A DNA stretch of 64,000 bases from Posidonia oceanica. Its lineage: Eukaryota; Streptophyta; Magnoliopsida; Alismatales; Posidoniaceae. The stretch spans positions 101,601,501-101,665,500 of the forward strand of contig JAZBRS010000026.1 of assembly GCA_037176725.1 (NCBI GenBank), read 5' to 3'. The translations under genes and the position numbers were made by a program. A model generated the notes under the pieces. It had not been told where the DNA came from. It ran no database searches and was given only the letters and a program-made list of their open reading frames with translations. This document shows positions 20,661 through 31,050 of this stretch, piece after piece (position 1 is the first letter of the stretch; each line of letters opens with the position of its first letter).

Positions 20661-22828
20661 TGTAACCATCTCTCGTGTACGACGCGGGGGTTGTTGCCAA
20701 AGCTCGCAGGTGCCTGACCGAAGAGAAAGAAGGTCACAGCTAATGGTGGATCCGAGGAGAGTTCGACTCGAGGAAAAACATCAAGAAATGACGATAAGGG
20801 AAATAAAAAGATAAAGAGTAAAAAGGGAGTCGCCACCTAGTCTAATTGAGAAAAAGCCGGAAGACGAGGAAAATCGGATGTAATGCTAATAAAGTGAAAG
20901 AAAACCAAAGTGGATCCATGCAAAACGGGTGCGACACTAGGTCATTGCGGTCCAGAGAAGGGTAAGGACTCCTGTTACGCGCGGGGAAGGTATTAGGCAC
21001 CCTCGACACGCCCGAGGAACGGTCTTTTCTTACGTCATTCCGTTCATAGTGTGGTTCATGTAGGTCGAAGGCCAATTAATGTATGCTTACTAGCAAAAGA
21101 AGACATGCCATGATAAGTGTGAAAATCAAGAGAATAAAACTCAAACAAACATGCATAAATGTTAAATGAAACCAGAGAAGTGACAAAACAATGCTGGAAT
21201 GTAAACAAGCATCGTAGATGGGCAATGCAAGGATGAGGAGACCCTGTCTATGTCAGCAGAGGTCTCTGTCAAGAACGCGAGAGCTCGACGCGGGAGTCGT
21301 ACGCGAGAGCTCTTCACATAACAGTCTTCTAGACAACAAGATTCCAAGGCAAAAATGTAGGATTAATCCTATTCGATTCGATATGAATCCGATCGAATGA
21401 AGTAGGGGGATTATCCAGGATGGCAGACATGCAATAATATGTAAGAAACAAGCATAAACAAGGGTCGGAAAAGGACTGGGAACTCTGCCTAAAATCACAA
21501 TAAAAAACGCGAGAGGTCCACGCGGGACCTCGGGGCGAGACCGGTCTGTTCAGACAGAGGACCTTCATCGCCGGATTCTGGGCCCGATTCTAAATGAAAC
21601 ACCGTGGAACCAATGGGGGAAGCAAGGTGGTGCATCCAGCTACCCAAGCATGGTGAGAATGTGTAGCAGTGCCGCTCGAATCGCCACCCCCACCTCGGCA
21701 GTATTGCACTAGCAATCGCGCAACTCCGTCGGCCATAGAGGCGGCTTGGAGCGCGCGGTCAGCCGTGGGCGCACCGAGGAGGATAGAGGCGAGTGCGAGG
21801 AACGTTCCCAAGGGCTCGAGGCGGCGGGGCGAGGAGGCTACGTGCACGACGGTGAGAGGCCGTGCGCGAGCCATCTGCCCTCCGCAAGAGGCGGCAAAAC
21901 AGGTATAATGCGGCGAGTTTAGCTAAGTAAAAATGTAAATAAAGTTTGGGAAGTAAACCCACAACAACAGGAAACAATTCTATGCTAGTTAGAGGCAATT
22001 GATTGACTGAGAATGCACTACAGGGCTGTCTTCTCCGACGATGGCGTCGTTTTCGACGTGCGATAGGGCAGAGGTTGCAGGGCAGCTATGGAGGTTCTGG
22101 AGCAATGGGGAGTGGGCACACTCACTCACGGGCTCTGAAGGACACTCAGGCGGCGAGGATTCACGTCGGGGAGACTCGACGGCTAAGAGACGGCTGGGGT
22201 TGGGTTTCTAATATCTTAGACGTAAGACGAAGGTGCTCGGGGCTCAGGGTTGCTCGGGAGAAATGTGGGGAATCTCAGGGGAGCTTACTGAATGCAAGGA
22301 AGGCTAAGAGTGGTGTTCGTTGGGTCTGGGTAGTGTTTTATAGGCTAGCGAAATCGATGCCAGCCGTTGGTGGCCAACCGAATTCACGGCGGGTGGTTGG
22401 GATCATCTGGAGAGATCAGAGGGAGATGAGCATTCGGTTGTGTGGTCAGATATGCCACGAACTCAAAGGAACATTCCCAAATCTATGGGAGCCAATGGGA
22501 AGGCAAGGATCGGTGGCCCAAGGAGGCCGGACCGCCTAATTTCGCCACAGACACAGGACAAAACGCAAGAGCTTGACGCAAGTGTTATTTGCAAGTTTTG
22601 CTGCCGTAGTTTCTAAGCCTGTTTCTCTGGTTCGTGGACCATCTGGGGCTATGGTTTTGTGGTATTTGTGGTGTTGGATGTATTGGGGTATGATTGGTGG
22701 AGTTTTTGTGGGTCTGGGTTGGTTTGGGTCTAGGTTTGGGGTTTGATGAAATGGTGGGGTCCGCCTCGACCGCGCGCGCTTTCCAGAGCAAACAGCCGTC
22801 AACTGACATCCAGATTTGGGTGTCTACA
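20661..22828 (-). mobile_element. Solo LTR S (2168 bp) of a related Tat-type family
   Basis: Starts TGTAACC and ends TGTCTACA on the plus strand; on the minus strand it opens TGTAGACACCCAAATC like the other LTRs. It holds the conserved LTR box (20957-21020) and the GGTGGCGACTCCC motif (about 20824-20837) in minus orientation. With a perfect 5-bp duplication and no internal region it is a solo LTR left by recombination between the two LTRs of one insertion. Its body is diverged from the LTRs of E1 and E2. Short ORFs inside are not supported. Confidence 0.93.
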
Positions 22829-24197
22829 ATTAGCAACTTTGGCGTCCTGGCTCAGCATACTTGAAGATCGTGTAGTGGACGTATCAGTCACTCGCATGGA
22901 GTAGCCAGCGCATTGCATGAGTGTAGAAGAGGTGGATCCAGCAGAGGAGCAGCCATGGTACCACGACATCAAGGTCTTCCTGGAATCTAGCAGCCTCCCA
23001 CCTTACGCCTCAGCAGCAAATAGAAAGACTTTGACGCGTCTAGCGTCAAAATATGTGATAGGAGCAGGACATCTATACAGAAGATCCTACAACTAGATGC
23101 TTCTACGCTGCGTAGGCAAGAGAGAGGCCGACACACTAATGCTTCAAGTCCATGCAAGGACCTGCGGCCCTCACATGAACAGTGTGTTTCTCGCCAAGAA
23201 GATCATGCTCCAGGGCTACTTTTGGTCAACCATGGAGGCAGATTGCTGCCAATTTGTGCCCAGATGTAATAGCTGCCAGATCCATGGGAATTTCACACAT
23301 GCGCCCCCTCAACAGCTTCATAGTATGTCATCACCATGGCCTTTCTCCACCTGAGGGATCGATGTTGTCGGAGCAGTACATCCAGCAGCCTCCAATGGTC
23401 ACCGCTGCATCCTTGTAGCGATTGACTACTTCACCAAGTGGGTGGAAGCAGCCTCCTACAAGACTGTCACTGCTGCAGCAACGGAGAAATTCATCAGAAA
23501 CAACATTATCGCCCGGTATGGGGTCCCACACACCGTCATCTCTAACAATTGCACAAATTTCATAGCCAAAAGGATCGAAGACTATCTTCAGAGCTTCAAG
23601 ATCAGACATCAAAGATCCTCGCCTTATCGACCACAGATGAATGGTGCAGTGGAGTCTGCCAACAAGAACCTTGTCCAGATCTTGAAAAAGATGGCAGAGA
23701 CTCATTAGGACTGGCATGACAAGCTTTCGTACGCACTATAGGCATACAGGACATTAGTCCAGATCTCGACATGAGCAACCCCGTACTCACTGGTGTACAG
23801 CATGGATGTAGTGCTACCTGTTGAAGTAGAGATCCCCTCACTGCGGATCCTACGAGAAGCTGAGTTGGAAGAGGCAGAATGGATCGAAGACCGCTGTATC
23901 CAGCTAAACCTAATTGATGAGCATAGGCTGCAAGCCATGCATCATGCCCAGTGTTATCTGAAGTGAGTGGCCAGAGCATACCTGAAGAAGGTTAGACCTA
24001 GAAGCTTCCAACCCAGAGATTTGGTCTTGCAAGCCATTCATCTCCCAGATAGCCAAGGAAAATTCCAGCCCAACTGGCGCAGCCCCTTTGTGGTCAAGCG
24101 AGTCTTCTCCGGCGGTGCAGCAATCCTTGAGGACATGGACCAGGTTGAACAGTCAGAACTGATCAATTCGTGCTACCTCAAGAAGTACTACCAGTAG
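22829..24197 (+). pseudogene. E1 integrase (with end of aRNH), catalytic Asp lost
   Basis: Integrase that would insert the cDNA. The zinc-binding HHCC module is visible (VHARTCGPHMN ... CNSCQIHGN). In the core, the first Asp (GIDVVG) follows a TGA at 23352-23354 in place of Trp. The second catalytic Asp is Asn (ISNN instead of ISDN, 23544-23546) and the next Gly is Cys. The Glu is present (GAVESANKN). Further stops occur at about 23092, 23707, 23741 and 23965. The C-terminal part ends in CYLKKYYQ with TAG at 24195-24197, as in E2 and E0. Confidence 0.9.
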
Positions 24198-25640
24198 CCT
24201 GGAGCCGCCCTTACCTTGCAGAGCCTTTCCTTCCATTCCATCTCATGCATTTAAACACTTTCATGCATTTTCAGCTATACACGTTTTATTACTAAAAAAA
24301 AAGAGAGAGAGAAAAGAAAAGAAAAGAAAAGAAAAAAAAATGAGATCAAAGTCATATGCATTACAATCATAGCCCGATGATGAAATCATAAGTGCTTGCC
24401 TGCTCTGGAAAGAGTCTACCTCACCTGACACTACTTAGATGTCCTAACCAGTGAGGGAGCCACCATCCAGTGAGGACAGGCGAAATGCCCAAACCCCCTA
24501 GGACTTACACCTCCAAAGGGAGATAAAATGCTAAGGTGTGAGCGAGAGTGTGAGCAAAAAAAATATATATATATATATATATGTCTACGCATGGGCATAA
24601 AGAAAAAAGAAGAAGACAGAAGGCGAAGACAGAAATCAGCCCTAGAGATAGAGGCAAGCAGTGTAACCCCGTCCCTCCAGCTTACCATGGAGAGGAGTCG
24701 AAGTTCGCGCCTGGGGAACCCACAAGTCCTATAGGGCCTAGCCACCCCTGTCTAACAGCAGCTCCCCTTGCCTCAAACAGGCACCCATTACCTCCAAGCC
24801 AGGGATAGGGGAAACCTGCACGCTTACGAAAAAAAAGAAGCATAAGAAGAAAAAAGAACAAAAAAAAATGAAATGAAATGATGAAAAGAGTAGGTGTAGG
24901 TCCTTGACAGTTTGGCATGGAGCCTGTCCTCACCACACCACCACTTTAACACTGAAATTCTCACCCAACCCGGAGTGCCACCAACACTTAGGAGTCCGAG
25001 TAGAGTCTGGTGAACTAGAGACCGCTCCTTTCCTTTGCAGCAGGCATCAAGCATTCCATATGCTGAGGGCAATAGAATTCTAGCATAAATCATGCATGCA
25101 TTTATCTAGCGTCAATCATCTCCTTTTGCTCTTTCCCTCCCACTCTGCAAGGCTTAACCCGGCACTGGGACAGTACTTCTGCCAAGCGCAGGTTGACCGC
25201 CTTTGAACCACTTTGGTCCAAGTTCCTACCAGCTTGCCCAGAGCCCGCTCAATCCAAGCATCAACACAAGCCCAGGAACAGGTTATCACTGTCAACGCAA
25301 CAGTTTAGACAGTATATCAGTAGCCAGGGGCAGAATGGTTACCCCCCCAGGGACCGTCAGGCATGCATAGCCCAGCACTACCAGTGCTTCCCTGTGCAAC
25401 TTTGCTACGGACAGACGAAGTCCCTTTCGCTTGTTTCCTCACTCCGTGCGGACGAGGACAAGTGTGCCTTTTGTGCGACCTCGCCTTGTGCAGGCGAGGT
25501 CCCTTTGCATGACTAATGTGTTTAATTTCTATGTTCTGAATGTTAGCTGTAACCTGTTAACTGCTTTATCAGCTTTGAAATACGAGCCTGCCTCTTTAAC
25601 AACCTGTGCTACATATCTGTGAATGATTTGATATACTACA
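24198..25640 (+). other. E1 post-integrase spacer
   Basis: No gene. It includes an A/GA-rich tract (24292-24340), an (AT)n microsatellite (about 24560-24583), AGGGAGCCACCATCCAGTGA-type boxes shared with X, E0 and E2, a second A-rich tract (24830-24890), and CTACGGACAGACGAAGTCCC / GCGGACGAGGACAAG repeats at 25405-25500. Confidence 0.7.
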
Positions 25641-25653
25641 GTCTTACTTGCAG
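25637..25653 (+). promoter_or_regulatory. Candidate 3' splice site upstream of the E1 PMD-like ORF
   Basis: TACAGTCTTACTTGCAG followed by GTACTTGGAG, 100 nt before the ATG at 25754. The same position and core sequence are found in E0. The reading frame is open from the site to the ATG. Confidence 0.35.
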
Positions 25654-25753
25654 GTACTTGGAGATTTTTTGCACCAATCTTCTGCTCAGAATCACGAGCC
25701 GTGCAACCGATCCCCTCTCTCTCAAGCACCTGTACTCCCTCCTTGCCCATCAA

Positions 25754-26930
25754 ATGGGTTTCCCCACTTTAGTAACCCCGACGCACTGCTCTGAGGTCCG
25801 TCGGTGACTGTGAGAGGATGCGCTTGTTGGGCCTCCTGTCCAAGCTTTTGAAGACAACCAAGGTAGAGGTGAGCCGACACCTCTTGTGTGCTGCTGCAAG
25901 GTTCTGGAAGTCAGTGCACCATGTTTCCTACTTCGAAAGGACAGAGCTGACACTCATGCTGGAAGAAGTACGCCGGATCTGCGGCTTCTCCAAGCTCATG
26001 GGACCAACTGTGTTTATGAGGCGGGACAGGTATATTGCAGTCTTGAGCCAACTATCTGGACTCTCTACTATGGACTGCAGGCAAAGATTGATCTGCTCCG
26101 ATGGGCCCATGCCCATGTTCTGCTTGTAATTCTTTGATAAAATTGCCAAGAAGCGTGCCGAGCTCGGACATGAGCTGTGACTCCTGGGTTTTGTCACCCG
26201 CTTCTTACGGGAGCTAATATTCAGTCATGGTTGGATGACGGTTGCCATCGAGATTGCTGAAATCGCACTTGCTGTAGTAACCCGACAGATCGACCTGGCA
26301 CCAGTAGTCCTAGCAGAAACTTACCACGGACTGGACCGCATCTTACACCGCTACCGCCACTTCCATGGCTGCGGAGCCCTAGTGCAAGTTTGGCTGGCTG
26401 GACACCTAGGGATTGACATTCTGCGTCCACAGAAATCCACCTTCGAGACTTACTGTGGTACCGGCCATGCCCGAGCTATCAAGAGTGTCCGTGAGGAATA
26501 CCAGAAGCTGGCGAAGTTGACTGAGGATGCGGTAACCTGGCGCATCATCCCATCCACTACTGAACCCTTCACTGTCTTCTTCAACGCACGCGACACGCGA
26601 TTAGTTGTGTTGCCAGGGTTCCTTAGGGGTATTGAGTATCATCCCATCTGGGTGATGCGACAGTTTGGCTTCCAACTTGGCGCCTTCGTCGAGAGTACGG
26701 CACCCGACCTTCTTCGGCTCTACCCACTTAACTCAACTGCCGCAACAACATTGGCCAACCTGATGCACCATGGGGTACAGTTGACAGACTTCGCGGCTGT
26801 AAAAGGTTCAGGATGCACCCCTGAGTATGCGACTAAGGTACAGGGACTCTGGCCCATCAACGAGATCTCGCCTGGCACCCCCTATTCAGTGATACCAGGA
26901 GCTCCAAGAGGGTCCGAACTGGTTAGGACA
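25754..26930 (+). pseudogene. PMD/DUF7745-like ORF of E1, broken
   Basis: Same ORF as in E0 and E2, in the sense direction downstream of integrase. It opens MGFPTLVTPTHCSEV, then a short deletion near 25800 shifts the frame. The PMD-like blocks follow: LLKTTKVEVSRHLL, CAAARFWKSVHHV, TLMLEEVRRICGFSK. A TAA at 26127-26129 and a TGA at about 26177 interrupt it. The C-terminal half is well kept (AVVTRQIDLAPVVLAETY, FTVFFNARDTRLVVLPGF, CTPEYATKVQGLWPINEI). Homology to E2 ends near 26930. Function unknown; host PMD proteins act in transposon silencing and genome maintenance, which is background and not evidence for this copy. Confidence 0.8.
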
Positions 26931-27454
26931 CTCGTGCAGCTACGCGCCCTGTTAAAGTCTTGTTGTATTTTACTCTGGGCATGTAATCAAGACTTAATTA
27001 TTGCAAAGATGTTTGTGTGCCATCTGCTTGTATGTTGAATTTGCCTTTCACATCTTGATGCATGCATGTTCTTGCAAACCACATCTTGAGCTGCCTGTCC
27101 GGTTTGCTGTCAGAATGTTGCATGATACTACACTAGAAAGCCCTTGTGTTTCATCAGAATACCAGAATCTCTGCAGACCAATGCCGGAACTACATCAAGC
27201 ATGGCCACCAAGCACTCTCACCCGGATCTTCCTCCGGGCTGGTACCCCTAACTACTCGTTTGGCAAACACGTCAGTTTCGTCTTCATTCTTCGCATTTCG
27301 ATGCTAAGGGCGCTTCGGCTATCCCCTGGTATCATTCTTGATACCAGGGGCATCTTTCTGCTGCCTTGTGATATCACTCCCCCATGCTTCCCTAGGCTGC
27401 CATCCCTAACTGTCACAGGTTCATCTACTGATGCCCCTTTTCCTTTCTTTTGTT
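26931..27454 (+). other. E1 spacer with conserved 11-bp hairpin
   Basis: No gene. A perfect hairpin lies at 27323-27350: CCCCTGGTATC, a 6-nt loop, GATACCAGGGG. Counterparts lie at 38830-38856 (E2, one mismatch) and 7014-7043 (E0, decayed), and a second 8-bp version lies at about 28664-28694. CCCCTAACTACTCG modules flank it. Confidence 0.7.
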
Positions 27455-28344
27455 TTCTGGTCGATGAGTCCGAAACTCATCCTTTCCGGTCGATAAGTCC
27501 GAAACTTATCACTTTTCTTTTGTTTTTCCGATCAATGAGTCCGAAACTCATCCTTTCTGGTCGATAAGTCCGAAACTTATCACTTTTCTTTTGCTTTTCC
27601 AATCGATGAGTCCGAAACTCATCCTTTCCGGTCGATAAGTCCGAAACTTATCACTTTACTTTTGCTTTTCCGGTCGATGGGTATGAAACTCACCCTTTCC
27701 AGTTGATAAGTCCGAAACTTATCACTTTTCTTTTGCTTTCCGGTCGATGAGTCCGAAACTCATCCATTCCAGTCGATAAGTCCGAAACTTATCACTTTTC
27801 TTTTGCTTTTCCGGTCGATGAGTTCGAAACTCATCCTTTCCGGTCGATAAGTCCGAAACTTATCACTTTTCTTTTGCTTTTCCGGTTGATGAGTCCGAAA
27901 CTCATCCTTTCCAGTCGATAAGTCCGAAACTTATCACTTTTCTTTTGCTTTCCAGTCGATAAATCTGAAACTTATCACTTTTCTTTTGTTTTCCAATCGA
28001 TGAGTCTGAAACTCATCCTTTCTGGTCGATAAGTCCAAAACTTATCACTTTTCTTTTGCTTTCCGGTCGATGAGTCCAAAACTCATCCTTTCCGGTCGAT
28101 AAGTCCGAAACTTATCACTTTTCTTTTGCTTTCTCGGTCAATGAGTCCAAAACTCATCCTTTCCGGTCGATAAGTCTGAAACTTATCACTTTCCCTTCCC
28201 TTTGCGGTTGATAGGTCTGAAACCTATCATTTCCGGCCAATAAGTCTGAAACTTATCACTTTTTCTTCCCCTTATGGTCAATAGGTCCGAAACCTATCAT
28301 CTATCAAATCGTGTCCCTTCCAGCTGGTAAGTCTGAAACTTGCC
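27455..28344 (+). repeat. E1 hairpin minisatellite, about 12 units
   Basis: Units of about 71 bp alternating GATGAGT-CCGAA-ACTCATC and GATAAGT-CCGAA-ACTTATC, joined by CTTTCCGGTC and ACTTTTCTTTTGCTTTTCC. At the distal end the stems become GATAGGT...ACCTATC (28210-28228) and GGTAAGT...ACTTGCC (28326-28344), so both arms change together while the CYGAA loop stays. It is the reverse complement of the E0 array design. Confidence 0.9.
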
Positions 28345-29338
28345 AATTATCATCCTTTGCGCGACTTTGCTCTGGGCGGACGGAGTCCCGCATGCTTGCT
28401 TTCTCAGCAGAGAAGGATGCCCCCTTTCTTTCGCGCTTTCTCAGTAGATAAGGATGCCCCCTTTTCTTTCATGCATTCTCAGCAAAGAAAGATGCCCCCT
28501 TTTCTTTCACACGACTCTGCTAGAGTCTCGCTTGCTTGCTTCCTCGGGCGAGGACAAGCTATCCTTCTTTTCCTTCGGGTTGGTAGCCCTAACTGCTCGG
28601 TCGACACCCCTCATAATGTCTAACCTTCCTATCAATGCCAGGAGCGCTTTTAGCTATCCCCTGGTATCACCTCCCTGAAACCAGGGGCATCTTTTCTGCT
28701 ATCCTCGGTATCTTTCTCGGGTTGGTAACCCCTATTACTCGGACGACATCCGTCATAATGTCAGGTGTCCTTTCTCGGGCCGATAACCCAAACTATCCGG
28801 TGATGAGTCCGTCAACTCCTTGGGCCAATAACCCAATCTATCCGGTGATGAGTCCGTCAACTCCTTAGGCCGATAACCCAAACTATCCGGTAATGAGTCC
28901 GTCAACTCATAGTCCATTGCATCAGCATCTCATATTAGTCAGTTGCATTAGCGTCACATGCTAGGTAGTTGCACTAGCATTACATGCTAACCAGTAGCGC
29001 TAGCATCGCATGCACACTAGCATCGCATACTTTCCCCATCCCCTGTAGAGTCGAACACCAGCATCGCATGCATGCATCGCCCGCGTCTCCCCAAGGGGAG
29101 TCCAATGCAGCGAGCATTAGTGTAAATTTTGTACCAGCATCAGTTTCGCATCAGCATCAACATTGCATCAACATTTGCACTTACATCTACATTTGCATTC
29201 GCATTGCAGCAACGAGTCATGACTTTCGGTGTATCCACCGGATAAGTGACTCACGCCAACAACCTCAGTGCTCCTGCCGGTTCGGCGGGGTGCCTTATCA
29301 ACCCTGAGCAGCGGCCTCAGTACCCTTAACCTCGCTCA
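28345..29338 (+). other. E1 distal 3' untranslated region
   Basis: No gene. 28345-28600 has short repeats around AAGGATGCCCCCTTTTCTTTC. 28720-28905 has about three copies of a module GGCCGATAACCCAAACTATCC plus GGTGATGAGTCCGTCAACTC. 28915-29210 is rich in GCATCGCATGC/GCATTAGC motifs, like E2 36660-36800. 29211-29338 is conserved with E2 36515-36640. Confidence 0.65.
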
Positions 29339-29350
29339 GGGAGGGGCATC
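29339..29350 (+). other. E1 polypurine tract
   Basis: GGGAGGGGCATC directly before the 3' LTR (TGTAGACACC). The identical 12 bases precede E2's 3' LTR. It would prime plus-strand DNA synthesis. Confidence 0.85.
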
Positions 29351-31050
29351 TGTAGACACCCCATTTTGGCAACCGCTCATTGGTGAATCTCTTTGGAGGC
29401 TTGCTCAGATTGTGGCATGGCAGATCCCAAATCCAAAACCTTAATCCTAAACCTTAATCCCAAACCTAATCCCAACCTTATCCCAAACTTAATCCCACGA
29501 CCTAAACTTTAAACATAAACCTAGGCCCATTAGAAGCCCAGACTGCAGAGAAAGGGCCTGGATTTCACTGCAGCAGGCCCTGTCTAGTGTTGTCGCCCAT
29601 CCCAGTGGCACTAGTGCTGTCGCCTATCTCAAGGGCGACGTGCATTGCCGCCATGTGGAGCGGCGACTCAGAACCTGTTCGAACTCCCGCGCGTGCCCTA
29701 CCATCACCTTTCTCCACCGACCTACAACACTAACTTGCTGTCCTCTCCACCACTTACTCCACTAAATCCTCGTCCCCTCCGGAGGACTTTCACGTCCTCT
29801 ACCACCCTACCACACTTACTTGTTGTCCCCTCCGCCTGACAGTCGACCTCTGCCACCTGACATGCTCGGTCGAACAAAACCGATGACCCATCACATTTCC
29901 CAACCACTTCACACAATTAAGAGAGCCACAACCTCCAAAGCGATCCAAATCGCTCCCTTGTGTGAGAGTGAACCTTCCCCAAGCGTCCCGTGCCTCTGAG
30001 AGTCCCTCCCGCTCGTCGTCGTCGACACAGCCGGCGACGCCCGCAAACTCTGGCACGATGAGGGAGCCCCCGTGGAAGCCCGGACTCCCTGTTTTTCTTA
30101 TCCCATTAGCTTCACAACACAACCACCTATCTTCCCCACAGCTCACCAACGTCCCAGACGCCGCCCAACGCACTCCTGGCCACCCTCGTGGCCGAACAGT
30201 AGGCGTCGCCGACCATCGACGGCGAGCAGGTAGTGGGAAGCGCTCGATTGCTTGTTTTAATTCTGTTTGTTTCCTTGGCTTCATCTCACCTCCACCTAGC
30301 TTCCTGTGAGCCGTGCGTAAGCTCCGAAGCTCCCCGGCCTCCTCCATGGCCGCCGGAGTCATCAGCTGCCGGTGAGGAAACCCAATAGGTGGGTGGGGCG
30401 ATTCAGAGCCTCATTTTTGAATCCGATTGTATGCATGTGTTCCTGGGAACACCATCGAGCTTCCCAAATCATCGGTTTGATTTTAGGCACCGCCATCGAC
30501 ATGCGATTTGGCACCGAACTCCAGCCAGAGGACTACCAGTCGTGTCGCCAGTTGCAGCAGCGACTCGACTGTGTCTTTTTACAGTCCCTGGGCTGGACTT
30601 TGCGCCGATGTATCACGTGATGCAGGCATCGATTTTGCATTTTCATTGCATGAATGTGTTCCTTGTTATGCCGTTTGTCTGTGTTAATGCTTATTTGCAG
30701 GTTTTATGGCCATTTGCATGGCTTGGTCGGCCGGCGAAGCTCGCTATCTCGCTTGCCTGCAGCAGCCTTCGCCGCCAGTCAGAGCGGCGACTTGCACCGT
30801 CGCTGCGCACAGCAGCGACTTGCACCGTCGCTATGCACAGCGGCGACGTGCACAGTTACCGCGATGACTGGCGACTCAGGCCAGGTTCCAAACAGTGGAC
30901 TGAGCCCTTGGTTGCCGCCTTGTTCTTGATTCATTTCATTTTGGTTTTGTTTCCCTGTTTTGATTATCGTTGCATTTTGGCATTTTAACTTTAATAAGTC
31001 TATTTGCATGGTTTTTGCTAAGCTTTGCATGGTTTATAATTGTATGTTGC
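29351..31050 (+). repeat. E1 3' LTR, first part
   Basis: TGTAGACACCCCATTTTGGC onward, matching the 5' LTR to position 31050 (ATTGTATGTTGC), where E2 inserted. It lacks about 320 bp present in the 5' LTR (10434-10755). It continues at 57380-57801. Confidence 0.93.
31046..31050. repeat. Target-site duplication of E2 (GTTGC)
   Basis: GTTGC before TGTAGCGATC; the second copy is at 57375-57379 after GTGTCTACA. The uninterrupted 5' LTR of E1 reads GTATGTTGCATACCGCCC here, confirming a single target GTTGC. Confidence 0.95.

Noticed and set aside
22003..22539. 178-residue ORF inside solo LTR S.
   Set aside because: No domain and no counterpart in the other LTRs; likely chance.
27463..27510. Resemblance of GATGAGTCCGAAAC in the E1 array to the hammerhead ribozyme core (CTGATGA...GAAAC).
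   Set aside because: The stem II that should separate the two core boxes is absent, CTGATGA is read CGATGA, and no cleavage-site arm is conserved. The short palindrome explains the likeness.
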